This document shows positions 43,262-57,141 of a stretch of 64,000 nt of DNA, piece by piece. The notes under the pieces were generated by a model. That model did no database searches, had not been told where the DNA came from, and worked only from the letters and a program-made list of their open reading frames with translations. The stretch lies in NCBI GenBank assembly GCA_050247435.1, contig JBFWUF010000037.1, positions 27,215 to 91,214 on the forward strand, given 5' to 3'. This stretch comes from JAJVID01 sp050247435 (lineage in GTDB: Bacteria > Acidobacteriota > Blastocatellia > RBC074). Both the position numbers and the translations under genes were made by a program. Position 1 is the first letter of the stretch; each line of letters starts with the position of its first letter.

Positions 43262-44104
43262 TCACCGGATGCGCTGCCCGACGCCCGTATTGGCCACACC
43301 GGGATCGCTCCCTTGAAAATAAATTGTCTCGCCGCCATCAACTGCCACGAACACGTAATTGACCTTGTTGCCGAGATTGTCAGTGTAGAAAGCCGCGCCG
43401 CGACAATTGCTCTCCAGCTTGTACGTGCCCTGGTTGGCGCGCGGCGAATACTGCCCCGCGAAGCTGACGGTGTCGGAGCCGCTCAACACGCCGTTGTAGC
43501 CGCTATCAATCGAGTGGGTGAGGACGCCGCCGATAGCGACCGCCGGCACGTTTGGGAGGCTGCCATCCAACCGGTAGCCATATGCGCCGAGAACCGTGCC
43601 GTTGTTGCAGCGCGGCGGTAAGCCCCCACGCCTGCTGATGCGGCGGGCCACGCCGTGTAGCACAACTCCCGGATTGGTGTTCAACAACTCGATCTGCTCC
43701 CCTCCATCCGTGACGATAAGGTTGTAGGTGACTTCCAGATTGAGCGCCTGGACGAAGAACTTGCCTGCGCCGGTGCAGTCGTTGTTCGTCTTGAACGTCC
43801 CGCCGCTCCATTTGGTGGGGATTTGTTGGGAGCCGAGGGTCAATTGCACATCGCCATCCATCGTGCCATCGGGGTAATGCGTAAAGATGCCGTTGACCAA
43901 AAACGGCCCGACGCCGACGAGTTGTCCCGCCATCCGATAGCCATACGTGCCACTGGCTACGCCATTGTTGCAATGCGGCGCGGCGCGAAACGCGGCGCGT
44001 TCTTCCTGAGCGTGAACTTCAGGCTGGGTGAAAGTTGAGGTGGAGAGCGCGCAGAGCGCGATCACGATTGTTGTCGAAAGAAACCATCTCATTTTGCTTT
44101 TCAT
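43262..44104 (-). CDS. Secreted protein with two copies of an unknown beta domain
   Basis: From the ATG at 44104 (AAAGGAGA upstream) the product is 280 residues with a signal peptide (to about residue 33). The mature protein is two ~105-residue repeats. Each starts with CNNG followed by a YGYR sequence (GTYGYRMAGQL; GAYGYRLDGSL), has a GI/V-T-H strand (GIFTHYPDGTMDG; GVLTHSIDSGYNG), a mid Cys (NDCTGAGKFF; SNCRGAAFYT), and DGGE near the end (TDGGEQIELLNTNPG; VDGGETIYFQGSDPG). Paired cysteines suggest a disulfide per repeat. No family recognised. It lies between the two sigma/kinase modules. Confidence 0.75.
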   Translation of the reverse strand: MKSKMRWFLSTTIVIALCALSTSTFTQPEVHAQEERAAFRAAPHCNNGVASGTYGYRMAGQLVGVGPFLVNGIFTHYPDGTMDGDVQLTLGSQQIPTKWSGGTFKTNNDCTGAGKFFVQALNLEVTYNLIVTDGGEQIELLNTNPGVVLHGVARRISRRGGLPPRCNNGTVLGAYGYRLDGSLPNVPAVAIGGVLTHSIDSGYNGVLSGSDTVSFAGQYSPRANQGTYKLESNCRGAAFYTDNLGNKVNYVFVAVDGGETIYFQGSDPGVANTGVGQRIR

Positions 44105-44364
44105 AAGCCATCTCCTTTGAGCGTGAATTGGTTTAGCAAAACAACAGAGTTCAAACATGGATTCCGTTGACACTGTTGTCTGGTGTGGCGCACAATCCGG
44201 CCTCGCACGAATCCTAAGCCGTCGTCATTTATTTCTGTTCTCTTGCCGCCTCGTAAGGCGAAAAACAACCCCGAAACACGCCACGCCACGCAATTTTTTT
44301 TGGCCTCAGTGGAACAGGGCGTGAGCGCTTTTCGACTCAGCGTGCAACCGGAGGGTCAACGAAG

Positions 44365-44942
44365 ATGGACAACACACCCGCCGCCGAAAGTTTTGAAACG
44401 ACTCGCCTGCTGAAAGCCTGGAGCGAGGGCGATAAGACTGCGCTGGAACGGCTGGTTCCGCTGGTTGACGCCGAATTGCGCCGTCTGGCGCGGCATTACC
44501 TGCAACAGGAACGGCCAGGTCACATCCTGCAAACGACCGCGCTGGTCAATGAAGCGTGGGTGAGGTTGATCAACTGGCCGGACGTGAGTTGGCAGAACCG
44601 CGCGCATTTCATCGGCCTGGCCGCGCAACTGATGCGGCGCGTCCTCGTGGACTCGGCGCGGCGGCGGCAGACGTTGAAACACGGCGCCGACGCCGTGCAG
44701 GTTTCGCTCGCCCACGCCGAAGGCATCGCGCACGGAAAGAGTGCGGAACTGGTGGCGCTCGACGACGCGCTGAACGAGTTGGCGACCTTCGGCGAGCGCC
44801 AGAGCAGGATTGTCGAGATGCGTTTCTTCGGCGGGTTGAGCCTGGAAGAGACCGCCGAGGCGTTGAAGATTTCGGCGCGCACCGTGCAGCGCGAATGGTC
44901 TCTGGCGCAGGCGTGGCTCTACCGCGAACTTAGCAAGGGAGT

Positions 44943-44946
<4 letters not shown>
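44365..44946 (+). CDS. ECF-type RNA polymerase sigma factor (kinase-linked), module 2
   Basis: The 193-residue protein is clearly related to the module 1 sigma factor: ALERLVPLVDAELRRLARHY, RPGHILQTTALVNEAWVRL (Thr57, Thr58 again), WQNRAHFIGLAAQLMRRVLV, and region 4 IVEMRFFGGLSLEETAEALK followed by ISARTVQREW. Its stop overlaps the kinase start by 4 bp (44943-44946), a tighter coupling than in module 1. The promoters it recognises are unknown. Confidence 0.9.
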
Positions 44947-47804
<2,858 letters not shown>

Positions 47805-47974
47805 TCAACACGGTGGTGGAGACAGAACCGAACGCGCCGCTAACGGTGGTGGTCAACTGGGCGGCGAGGGCGCCGAAATGACGCCCGAAGTTGAATAGAA
47901 TCTACAGTCGGCGCACAATTGGCGTGTCAAAAACTTTTTCAGATCAGAAACGACCATCGAAGAGGTAACTGATT

Positions 47975-48595
47975 ATGCCGACACTCATCACTCCGGAATT
48001 CAAAGGTGACCTGGCCATCAACATTGACGCGCTTCTGAAGGATTTCACTGAGAAAGACTTCTTCGAGATGTGCCGCCAAAACCCCGACCTGCGCGTCGAG
48101 ATGTCGAAGGAAGGAAACATTATCTTTATGCCCCCGACTGGAGGAGAAACTTCAGGGTTCAATTTTGATTTGATCATGGACTTCGGAGCCTGGGTCAAAA
48201 GAGATCGAACAGGCAAAGGCTTCGAATCAAATGCGCTCTTCGTTTTGCCCAACGGCGCCAAACGTTCGCCCGACATGTCGTGGATGAAGCTCGAACGATG
48301 GAACAAGCTGCCTGAAGAGGATCGCAAATCATTCCCTCACATCTGCCCGGACTTCGTTGTCGAACTGCGCTCGCCTTCCGATTCGATCAAAGAATTGAAA
48401 GAGAAGATGGAAGAATATATCGAAAACGACGCGCAACTTGGCTGGCTGATTGATCCGATTCAGAAGAGAGCCTACGTTTACCGTCCGGGCGCCGGGGCGG
48501 GCGCGGAAGTTGAAGAACTCGACAGCCCCGATTCGGTCTCAGGCGACCCGCTGCTCAAAGGTTTTGTTCTCGATCTAAAAAACTACTTCGGTTGA
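47975..48595 (+). CDS. Uma2-family putative restriction-like endonuclease
   Basis: The 206-residue protein has the Uma2/DUF820 PD-(D/E)XK pattern: FFEMCRQNPDLRVEMSKEGN, IIFMPPTGGETSGFN, RSPDMSWMKLERW, CPDFVVELRSPSDSIKELKE (the E-x-(K/R) region and downstream Lys) and YIENDAQLGWLIDPIQKRAY. Families of these are abundant in Cyanobacteria, Acidobacteria and Planctomycetes; most are orphan, with no known target. No methyltransferase or toxin partner is adjacent. The start ATG at 47975 fits the family N-terminus. Confidence 0.88.
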   Translation: MPTLITPEFKGDLAINIDALLKDFTEKDFFEMCRQNPDLRVEMSKEGNIIFMPPTGGETSGFNFDLIMDFGAWVKRDRTGKGFESNALFVLPNGAKRSPDMSWMKLERWNKLPEEDRKSFPHICPDFVVELRSPSDSIKELKEKMEEYIENDAQLGWLIDPIQKRAYVYRPGAGAGAEVEELDSPDSVSGDPLLKGFVLDLKNYFG

Positions 48596-48642
48596 TCAGC
48601 GTGATCAGGTAGGTTAACAGCCCCTGCTCACGCCCTGCCGGA

Positions 48643-49797
48643 TCAGACCTCAACGCCGCGTTTACCAAAAAATTCCTTCAACGCAGGATAAACATCTTCC
48701 TTGTCGTCAATCCGCACGCCGATGAAACGCTCTTTGTTCTGCAGCCGGTCGTTGAAGATCGAGAGCAACGCGCCGGAACTGCGGCGGTAAGTCGCCATCC
48801 CCTCTTCGCCGATTTCTCCGTAGCCGAACAGGTTGCAGATTTCGATCAGCTTGTCGGCCAGCTTCACGGCGTCTTCGTTGTCGGAGTAGTAGTTGTCGCC
48901 GTCGGAAAAATGGAAGGGGTAGACGTTCCAATCGCGCGGCGGGAAGCGTTCGGCGATGACGTCGAGCGCGAGTTTGTAGGCGGAACTGACGACCGTGCCG
49001 CCCGATTCGCCCTGGGTGAAGAACTGCTCTTCGGTGACCTCTTTGGCTTCGGTGTGGTGGCTGATGAAGACGATCTTGACCTGGTCGTATTTCGTGCGCA
49101 GGAAGCGAACCATCCAGAAGAAGAAGCTGCGCGCGATGTATTTCTTGAACTCGCCCATCGAGCCTGAAACGTCCATCATCGCGATGACCACGGCGTTCGA
49201 TTCGTATTTGATCTCCTCTTCCCAGGTTTTGAAACGCAGGTCTTCTTTCTTGATCGGGCCGAGCTTGGCCTTGCCTTTATCGCGCGCCTGGCGGCGGATG
49301 TTTTCCATCACCGTGCGGCGCTTGTCGAGGTTCGACAGCACGCCGGTGCGGCGGATTTCGGTGAACTTGGTGGTCTTCGATTGAACAGCCTGTTTCGATT
49401 TTTCTTCGAGGAAAGGTAGTTGAAGGTCTTCGAAGATCAGCGCGGCGATCTCGTCAATGTCAACGTCGGCTTCGTAATAATCCTGTCCTGGGCTGTCTCC
49501 GGCTTGTCCTGTTCCCTGGCCCTGCTGGTTCTCGCGCCCGATGACATCGCCAACCTGAGTGTTGCCGTCGCCCTGGCCGACGTGTTTGCGCTTGCGGTAA
49601 TCGAAGCGGAACTTGTATTCGTCGAGCGCGCGCATGGGCACTTTGACCGTCTTGCGGCCTTTCGACAGGATGATTGACTCGTTCGAGACAATCGAGCCGA
49701 GATTCTTCTTGATCGCCTCTTTGATGCGTTCCTTGTGGCGTTCCTGGTCAATGACGCCTTTGCGCTGGAGCGACCAATCGTTGCGTTGGACTGACAT
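48643..49797 (-). CDS. yhbH: YhbH/YeaH-like DUF444 protein
   Basis: The 384-residue protein has the DUF444 layout: a conserved N-terminus (RHKERIKEAIKKNLGSIVSN), KTVKVPMRALDEYKFRFDYR, a Gly/Gln-rich segment (VGDVIGRENQQGQGTGQAGD), and a von Willebrand A-like domain with the metal-site motif MDVSGSMGEFKK near residue 215, plus HTEAKEVTEEQFFTQGESGG. In many bacteria it is next to prkA and spoVR and is linked to stress or stationary-phase physiology. Here it follows prkA (88-bp gap with a hairpin). spoVR is not beside it. Confidence 0.9.
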   Translation of the reverse strand: MSVQRNDWSLQRKGVIDQERHKERIKEAIKKNLGSIVSNESIILSKGRKTVKVPMRALDEYKFRFDYRKRKHVGQGDGNTQVGDVIGRENQQGQGTGQAGDSPGQDYYEADVDIDEIAALIFEDLQLPFLEEKSKQAVQSKTTKFTEIRRTGVLSNLDKRRTVMENIRRQARDKGKAKLGPIKKEDLRFKTWEEEIKYESNAVVIAMMDVSGSMGEFKKYIARSFFFWMVRFLRTKYDQVKIVFISHHTEAKEVTEEQFFTQGESGGTVVSSAYKLALDVIAERFPPRDWNVYPFHFSDGDNYYSDNEDAVKLADKLIEICNLFGYGEIGEEGMATYRRSSGALLSIFNDRLQNKERFIGVRIDDKEDVYPALKEFFGKRGVEV

Positions 49798-49829
49798 GAT
49801 TGCTTACCTCTTTTACCTACAAGCGAAAA

Positions 49830-49858
49830 CACCCGCACGGCCCGAAGCCGTGCGGGTG
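49830..49858 (-). terminator. Intrinsic terminator or attenuator between prkA and yhbH
   Basis: CACCCGCACGGC (49830-49841) pairs perfectly with GCCGTGCGGGTG (49847-49858) around a 5-nt loop. On the minus strand the hairpin is followed by TTTTCGC. It lies after the prkA stop and before the yhbH start. Confidence 0.7.
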
Positions 49859-49885
49859 AAAACGTTTCTGGCCGGCTGTTTCAGA

Positions 49886-51817
<1,932 letters not shown>

Positions 51818-52107
51818 GGCTGCTACTCCTGGCCGCAATCTCCGGTTCAGTGCAAGGAGATTAACAGCCTGTTGTGGGTTCGACTTTCAGTTCTCCGACT
51901 GCACTGCAAGCCGGAAAGCTTAAGGAAGAGGGAGGCGCCGTTTCTAGGGGATTATAACGGCTTGAAATTCTGTTCATCCTGTTGTCCAGGTCGAGTCACG
52001 TTTTGTGACAGGCCGGCCTGGGCGGGTTACCTCAGTTAGCGGAGGGAGTATACCACAGGGCTGCTGTCTGCAATCATACTCGCAATCAAAATCGTTTTAT
52101 CATGGAA

Positions 52108-53085
52108 TCAACCAATCAGCACAACTCTCGGATGCCAAAGGATTTTGCTCGAATCATATTCGGCAATCGCGATGAGTTGATTTTTTTTATCACAGATCTT
52201 TGCGAGCGCGCCATTCGCCCAATCGTCAAATCTCCAGTCCCCCGGGTGTTTGATTGAACGCCCGTGAGAAACGTACTTGCGCTCCTCTTCGCCGACTTGC
52301 ATTGCTGGTATCGCGAGCGCGTCGGCCATCGAGATCATAGCCTGATCAACCTGCCCTGATTGAGCAATCTCGTCCAGCCGTTCCAGCGTCACCGCCCGAT
52401 CAAGAGAACAACATCCAGCCCGGGTTCGACGTAGCTGCGTCAAATGCGCGCCCACGCCCAAAACTTTTCCCACATCTTCAGCCAGCGTGCGGACGTAGGC
52501 GCCTGACGAACAAACGACGCGAAATGAAAATTCTTGGGACGCCATTTGCGCTCTGTCTTGCGCCAAATTGCCTGGCGAATCGCACAACTCGAGTTCTTTG
52601 ATTTCCACTTCGACCGGAGCGCGTTCTATCTCTTCCCCTCGCCGCGCCATTTCATACAGCCTGACTCCGCCGATCTTTTTCGCGGAATACATCGGCGGGA
52701 TTTGTTTGACACGCCCCCGAAAATGGCCGAACGCTTCTTGTATCTTGTTTGACGTAACATCTCGCGCATCGGTTACAGGCGTGTTCGGCGCCCCCGTGAG
52801 GTCGCCCGTGTCGGTCGAGAATCCCAACCGCATCGTGGCAATGTATTCTTTATCATCGCCGACCAGGAACTGAGCCAGCCGCGTCGCGCGGTTGACGCAG
52901 ATGACGAGCGCGCCCGTCGCAAATGGATCGAGCGTTCCGGTGTGCCCGATGCGACGGGTCTTAAGAATTTTACGCACGCGAGCCACAACGTCGTGCGACG
53001 TCCATCTTTCAGGTTTATCAATAACCAGGACGCCATCCAGAGATTGCGGATCGAGGGCTGTTGGTTGTGGATTTGGTCCGGCCAT
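52108..53085 (-). CDS. truB: tRNA pseudouridine(55) synthase
   Basis: The 325-residue protein has the TruB core: DGVLVIDKPERWTSHDVVAR, the catalytic GHTGTLDPFATGALVICV (Asp in LDP), YSAKKIGGVRLYEMARRGEE, and CSSGAYVRTLAEDVGKVLG. A C-terminal PUA-like part follows about residue 245 (VSHGRSIKHPGDWRFDDWAN). TruB makes pseudouridine 55 in the T loop of tRNAs. It is 12 bp downstream of the acetyltransferase gene; the usual neighbours (rbfA, infB, rpsO) are absent. Confidence 0.95.
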   Translation of the reverse strand: MAGPNPQPTALDPQSLDGVLVIDKPERWTSHDVVARVRKILKTRRIGHTGTLDPFATGALVICVNRATRLAQFLVGDDKEYIATMRLGFSTDTGDLTGAPNTPVTDARDVTSNKIQEAFGHFRGRVKQIPPMYSAKKIGGVRLYEMARRGEEIERAPVEVEIKELELCDSPGNLAQDRAQMASQEFSFRVVCSSGAYVRTLAEDVGKVLGVGAHLTQLRRTRAGCCSLDRAVTLERLDEIAQSGQVDQAMISMADALAIPAMQVGEEERKYVSHGRSIKHPGDWRFDDWANGALAKICDKKNQLIAIAEYDSSKILWHPRVVLIG

Positions 53086-53097
53086 AAAGCGTATCGG

Positions 53098-53631
53098 CTA
53101 TTTGACTATCGAATAGCAATAGGCGTCGCGCGGTTCGTCACTAATGTTCGGGTGAATCGTCCAGCGGCGCAATATTCCTTCGCGCCGCATCCCTATCTTC
53201 TCCATAACGCGGGCCGACGGCAGATTGTCAACATCACACAAAGCCCAGACGCGGAAAATTCCGCTCTGGGCCAGCGCCCAGTCAACGATGGGCCGTGCGG
53301 CTTCAGGCATATAGCCGAGTCCCCAATGCTCTCTGGCCAACACGTACCCGATGTCCATCATATGCCCTTTGATTCTGCTTTCAATCATCCCCATGAGCCG
53401 CCCGCCATCTTTTCGCTGGATAACCCAGGAGAAAGCGGAGCCGTTCTCCCACTCAAAGACACAACGCCTGATGAAGTCGCGGGTTTCCTCAATATTTTTA
53501 TGCGGACGCCAGATCATGTACGTTGCGACCTCGGCGTCCTGCGCGTATTCGGTGAAAATCGCCTCCGCGTCCGCCATCACAGGCGGGCGGAGTTTCAGCC
53601 GCTGTGTTTCGATAATTTCAGGTGGCTTCAT
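53098..53631 (-). CDS. GNAT acetyltransferase, RimJ/RimL-like
   Basis: The product is about 177 residues from the ATG at 53631; several ATGs (up to 53649) come from a short repeat, so the exact start is uncertain. TQRLKLRPPVMADAEAIFTE, RCVFEWENGSAFSWVIQRKD and the acetyl-CoA loop region YVLAREHWGLGYMPEAARPI, then VWALCDVDNLPSARVMEKIG, are typical of RimJ-like GNATs. They acetylate protein N-termini or small molecules. The gene overlaps the end of the upstream PD-(D/E)XK-like gene and precedes truB by 12 bp. Confidence 0.85.
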   Translation of the reverse strand: MKPPEIIETQRLKLRPPVMADAEAIFTEYAQDAEVATYMIWRPHKNIEETRDFIRRCVFEWENGSAFSWVIQRKDGGRLMGMIESRIKGHMMDIGYVLAREHWGLGYMPEAARPIVDWALAQSGIFRVWALCDVDNLPSARVMEKIGMRREGILRRWTIHPNISDEPRDAYCYSIVK

Positions 53632-55246
53632 CATCATGATCATGATCATGCAATTGTTCTGAGTTAACCCGCTCGCGCGTGTGGATTTTTACGCCCTCGC
53701 GCCAGTTCGTGTTGATCCCGACCTGATAAGCTTCGATCCGCGGCGCCATGCAGCGCGCGACCGCCGCAAATGTCCGGTGAAATCGCAACCGTGGAGCGAC
53801 CAGATAGAGCAGCGGCGGTTGTTCCGCAACGGCGACGCCTTCAAAGAGACCGCGCTTTTTGAACTCGTTGCGCAAACGCCCCTGCTCGACTCTCAGCCAG
53901 TAATCCATTCCCTGCAATGGCAATTGCGGGTCCTCCGCCGCTTTGATTTCGATCACGGCCAGGCGGCCTTCATAATTCACCGTCAGAAGATCAATCACCG
54001 ACCGTTCATCGGCGCGCCACGCCGGGACTTGCGAATAGACGTACCGATCGTCGAGCGTTGCGTCAAATCCGCGAATGTTCCGGCGCAACAACGATTCCAG
54101 CCAGGCTTCGGCGCGCAAAAGATAGAACGGGTGGCGACGGTCTGGAGAATCAGCCGAACGATACTGAATGATCTCCCGCGTATGCTTTTCGAGTTTATCA
54201 AAGTTCGAGTCGGTTAGTGTGATCAAGCCAGCATCGCTTTCGGACTTGGCTTCCGCCTTGCTTCCCGAATGATATCCGGCGACTCCGAATCTCGCTTTCC
54301 CTGCTGCGTCCACGCGGGCAAATTCAAGGCCGTTGATCGCAAAATGCTCGCCATTGCTCCCGGCGTTCCGCCGCGTTTCAATTATATCCGGCGCCAGATG
54401 CGTTATCCGTTCGCGCCATCTTTCATCTGGCGTCGAGCCGTCGGGCCAGATCAATTCACGCGGGTGAGAATTAAGCAGTTCGTCCTGTGTCGCCGGACGG
54501 ATGCTGACTATCTCTTCGCCGCGTTCGTCAACCTCGAAGCATTCAATGCGCGCGCCCAGATGCGAAATGTCCAGAAGCGTCAACCGCTCTATCGCCGTTT
54601 GCGCGCCCCCCTTCGGCAAACAAAACCACAAACGTTTCGCCGTGTCCTTTTCGGCGCGATTTTCGTTGAAAGCCGCGAGCCACACCAACCCGGCGGCGAT
54701 CACACCATCAATGTCGGCTTGCGATTCGGCTTCGCTGACTCCAATCCCCAGAACTACTTCACCGCCGAGTTTCATGCTCAGCCGCGCGTAACGGCCGGCG
54801 ACCGAACGCGACCGGTCGGCGCCGGTAGTCGCCCGGTGAACTCTCGCGCCGTCGAAATTGTTCGTGATCAGGCGCGCCAATGTTTCTGTGTAAATCTTTC
54901 TTCGATCTTCGCGCGGCAAATTTTCCAGTTCGCGTATCTCACGCCACTCGCCGGGGTCACGCAGCGTCAGAATGGCCGTCTCGCGTCCCACCCCGCGCGC
55001 CGCCTGCAACCGCAATTCACCGCGATCAATTTCGTAGGCCATTACTCGCCAGCTTTGCGAAACGCCTTCATCCCACCAGGCGAAGATCAGCTTGCCCCAC
55101 TCAACGCTGAATTCGAAATTGTTCCGCGTGAGTGTCGCCAATGGCTCGTCGCCGATGAGAAGGCTCAACTCCACGCAGTCAATCATCGCGCGTTCGATCT
55201 CATATCTGGCCTTCGCCAATTCCTCGTTGTCGTTCAGCGGAGTCAT
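53618..55246 (-). CDS. Unknown protein with C-terminal PD-(D/E)XK nuclease-like domain
   Basis: The 542-residue protein has no recognised N-terminal domain (about residues 1-370: FSVEWGKLIFAWWDEGVSQS, YARLSMKLGGEVVLGIGVSE). From about 375 there is a nuclease-like core: LRAEAWLESLLRRNI (helix with Glu384), SVIDLLTVNYEGRLAVIEIK (Asp419, Glu433, Lys435) and QGMDYW (Gln445, Tyr449). This is the D...ExK plus QxxxY pattern of RecB-type PD-(D/E)XK domains. It is not in a recognisable defence cluster. A short ATGATC-type repeat gives it a HDHDHDDE tail. It overlaps the GNAT gene. Confidence 0.55.
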   Translation of the reverse strand: MTPLNDNEELAKARYEIERAMIDCVELSLLIGDEPLATLTRNNFEFSVEWGKLIFAWWDEGVSQSWRVMAYEIDRGELRLQAARGVGRETAILTLRDPGEWREIRELENLPREDRRKIYTETLARLITNNFDGARVHRATTGADRSRSVAGRYARLSMKLGGEVVLGIGVSEAESQADIDGVIAAGLVWLAAFNENRAEKDTAKRLWFCLPKGGAQTAIERLTLLDISHLGARIECFEVDERGEEIVSIRPATQDELLNSHPRELIWPDGSTPDERWRERITHLAPDIIETRRNAGSNGEHFAINGLEFARVDAAGKARFGVAGYHSGSKAEAKSESDAGLITLTDSNFDKLEKHTREIIQYRSADSPDRRHPFYLLRAEAWLESLLRRNIRGFDATLDDRYVYSQVPAWRADERSVIDLLTVNYEGRLAVIEIKAAEDPQLPLQGMDYWLRVEQGRLRNEFKKRGLFEGVAVAEQPPLLYLVAPRLRFHRTFAAVARCMAPRIEAYQVGINTNWREGVKIHTRERVNSEQLHDHDHDDEAT

Positions 55247-55666
55247 GACAAATTCAAATTACGACGGATCAGGTAAAACTCTATCGTTGATAACAACTCC
55301 ATTTTGTGACGCTTCTTGTGGCCTGTTTGCGCGCTGTGCTACCATCGAATCGTAGCCGGCTTGTAGATATTCTACACATTCTCGATTTGATCAATCCACA
55401 CTAAGTTGGCCTGAGTCGGGCCTATATTGATAAATGAGTGAAGCCGACACGCAAGCTGATTTGTCTCGCAACAAGGCTTCCCCCGGACTTTCCAACCGTT
55501 GCGTGTTTCGCGCAAGCCGCGTTAATCGAGACCCGCAAATGTTTTTAGCCTGAAGTGACCTGAGTATTGGCCTGGGATATAGCCTGAGACATAGATTGAT
55601 CAGTATTAGACAATCATCCCCACAACGCCTGTCCGATAATTGACCGGCAGGCCCGGAGGGAAAGTT
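55247..55666. other. Intergenic region, nothing recognised
   Basis: 420 bp between a minus-strand and a plus-strand gene. Only a short GGCC-centred inverted repeat near 55410 and a Shine-Dalgarno before 55667 were seen. Confidence 0.5.
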
Positions 55667-55963
55667 ATGGTTTGCCACAATTGCGGACGCGAAATCAAAG
55701 TCGTCGGAAAAGTCATGCGCAATGACGAATGCCCACACTGCAACGCTGACGTCCATTGCTGTAAAAACTGCCGTCACTTCGATCCAGGCAAAAACAATCA
55801 GTGTAGCGAGCCGCAGGCTGAATACGTGCGCGAGAAAGATCGGGCGAACTTCTGTGATTATTTCGAGCCGAACAACCGCGTACCGCTCACCAGCCGCGGC
55901 GGTTCGCAAAGCTCCAACCGCGGCGACGTGCGCAAGGCGTTCGATAATCTGTTCAAAAAATAG
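55667..55963 (+). CDS. Small zinc-ribbon-like Cys-rich protein
   Basis: The ATG at 55667 follows GGAGGG; 98 residues. There are three CxxC-type pairs: CHNCGRE near the N-terminus, CPHCNADVHCCKNCRHFD and further Cys in NQCSEPQAEYVREKDRANFC. The first half looks like a double zinc ribbon; the C-terminal third (RGGSQSSNRGDVRKAFDNLF) is flexible. Zinc or iron binding is expected. Similar short proteins are common in Acidobacteria and Bacteroidetes but have no known role. A site-2 protease gene follows 54 bp later. Confidence 0.75.
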   Translation: MVCHNCGREIKVVGKVMRNDECPHCNADVHCCKNCRHFDPGKNNQCSEPQAEYVREKDRANFCDYFEPNNRVPLTSRGGSQSSNRGDVRKAFDNLFKK

Positions 55964-56017
55964 TCCGAGTAATTCGGCGGCGTGACAACCTCGCCTGTAA
56001 ACATTTTTGCTTTTTGT

Positions 56018-57067
56018 ATGGATCAACCTTTTCTATTTCCAAACCCGGCGGCTCCCTCGAACGCCGGTTCAACGCGAGACATGGCGCGGGATTTGACGGA
56101 AGGCGCGCCGGGAGATTGGGCGAACGAAAGCTATCGTCCAACAGTCGTTCACAGTCTACCGGAATTCTTCTCGCAGCCGGTTCCGCAAAAAAACCTGGCC
56201 GAGAAACGTGAAATTACCTTTGGCCGTTTGTTGTTTCATCTGCTCCTGTTGAGTTTGACGTTTTTGACGACGACGTTCGCTGTGGGGTTCTTCTGGCTTG
56301 GTGGCGTCTTGGAAGGTTTTGTTTACTCGTTCACTGTCATTTCAATTCTCGGCGCGCACGAGATGGGACATTACATCGCCTGCCGTTGGTACGGCGTGCG
56401 CGCGACGCTGCCCTATTTCATCCCGGTTCCGCTTCCGCCGGTCGGGACGTTCGGCGCGTTCATCAAAATCAAATCTCCGATTCCATCGCGGCGCGCGTTG
56501 TTCGACATAGGCATCGCCGGGCCGCTGGCCGGGTTCGTCTTTGCCATACCGGCGGCGTTCATCGCGCATTATTTCGCCGCGCCGGCAAGATCTCCTGAAA
56601 TTACCGAAGGCGCGATCAGTGTTCACAGTCCGCTGCTGTTTCAATTTTTCGAGCGCATATTTCATTTGCCTGCTTTCGGGTTCGGGCTTCCCACACCGCC
56701 TTCAGGAGAATTGAACCCAATTATGTGGGCCGCGTGGATCGGTGTGTTCATGACCGCGTTGAACCTGTTGCCGGTCGGTCAGCTCGACGGCGGGCACGTG
56801 ACCTACGCGGTCTTCGGGCGGCGCGGCCATCGAGCGGTGGCCCTGGCGAGTTACATCAGCGTGATTGCGCTCGCGCTCTTTTCGGTTCGCAACGGGATGT
56901 GGAACTGGGTGGTTTACGCCGCGTTGCTGACGCTGGTAGTACGCATAGGTCATCCGCCGGTTGTTGACGAGGACGAACCGCTGGGATTGGCGCGCGTGCT
57001 CGTGGCGATTATCGGCTTACTGGTTTTCGTTCTGTCTTTTTTGCCCTTTCCGATAACAATTCATTGA
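56018..57067 (+). CDS. Site-2 protease (M50), no CBS domains
   Basis: From the ATG at 56018 the product is about 349 residues. A hydrophilic N-terminus (~60 residues) precedes six or more membrane helices. The zinc motif is HEMGH (SILGAHEMGHYIACRWYGV) and the third ligand is in NLLPVGQLDGGHVTYAVFGR. Between them FIPVPLPPVGTFGAFIKIKS fits the plant-EGY-like/bacterial S2P group. A second member of the superfamily, with CBS domains, is at 24644. Substrates are unknown. Confidence 0.88.
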   Translation: MDQPFLFPNPAAPSNAGSTRDMARDLTEGAPGDWANESYRPTVVHSLPEFFSQPVPQKNLAEKREITFGRLLFHLLLLSLTFLTTTFAVGFFWLGGVLEGFVYSFTVISILGAHEMGHYIACRWYGVRATLPYFIPVPLPPVGTFGAFIKIKSPIPSRRALFDIGIAGPLAGFVFAIPAAFIAHYFAAPARSPEITEGAISVHSPLLFQFFERIFHLPAFGFGLPTPPSGELNPIMWAAWIGVFMTALNLLPVGQLDGGHVTYAVFGRRGHRAVALASYISVIALALFSVRNGMWNWVVYAALLTLVVRIGHPPVVDEDEPLGLARVLVAIIGLLVFVLSFLPFPITIH

Positions 57068-57141
57068 TTCGGGGTTGCGGATTTGCGATGGACGCGCCTT
57101 TTTAATCCGCGATCTGGAATCAGGAACGGAGAATCTCTTTT

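Noticed and set aside
54269..55276. 335-codon plus-strand frame
   Set aside because: Antisense to the PD-(D/E)XK-like gene, Arg/Pro-rich, no motif.
55391..56026. 211-codon minus-strand frame
   Set aside because: Antisense to the Cys-rich zinc-ribbon gene, which has a good Shine-Dalgarno and several CxxC pairs.
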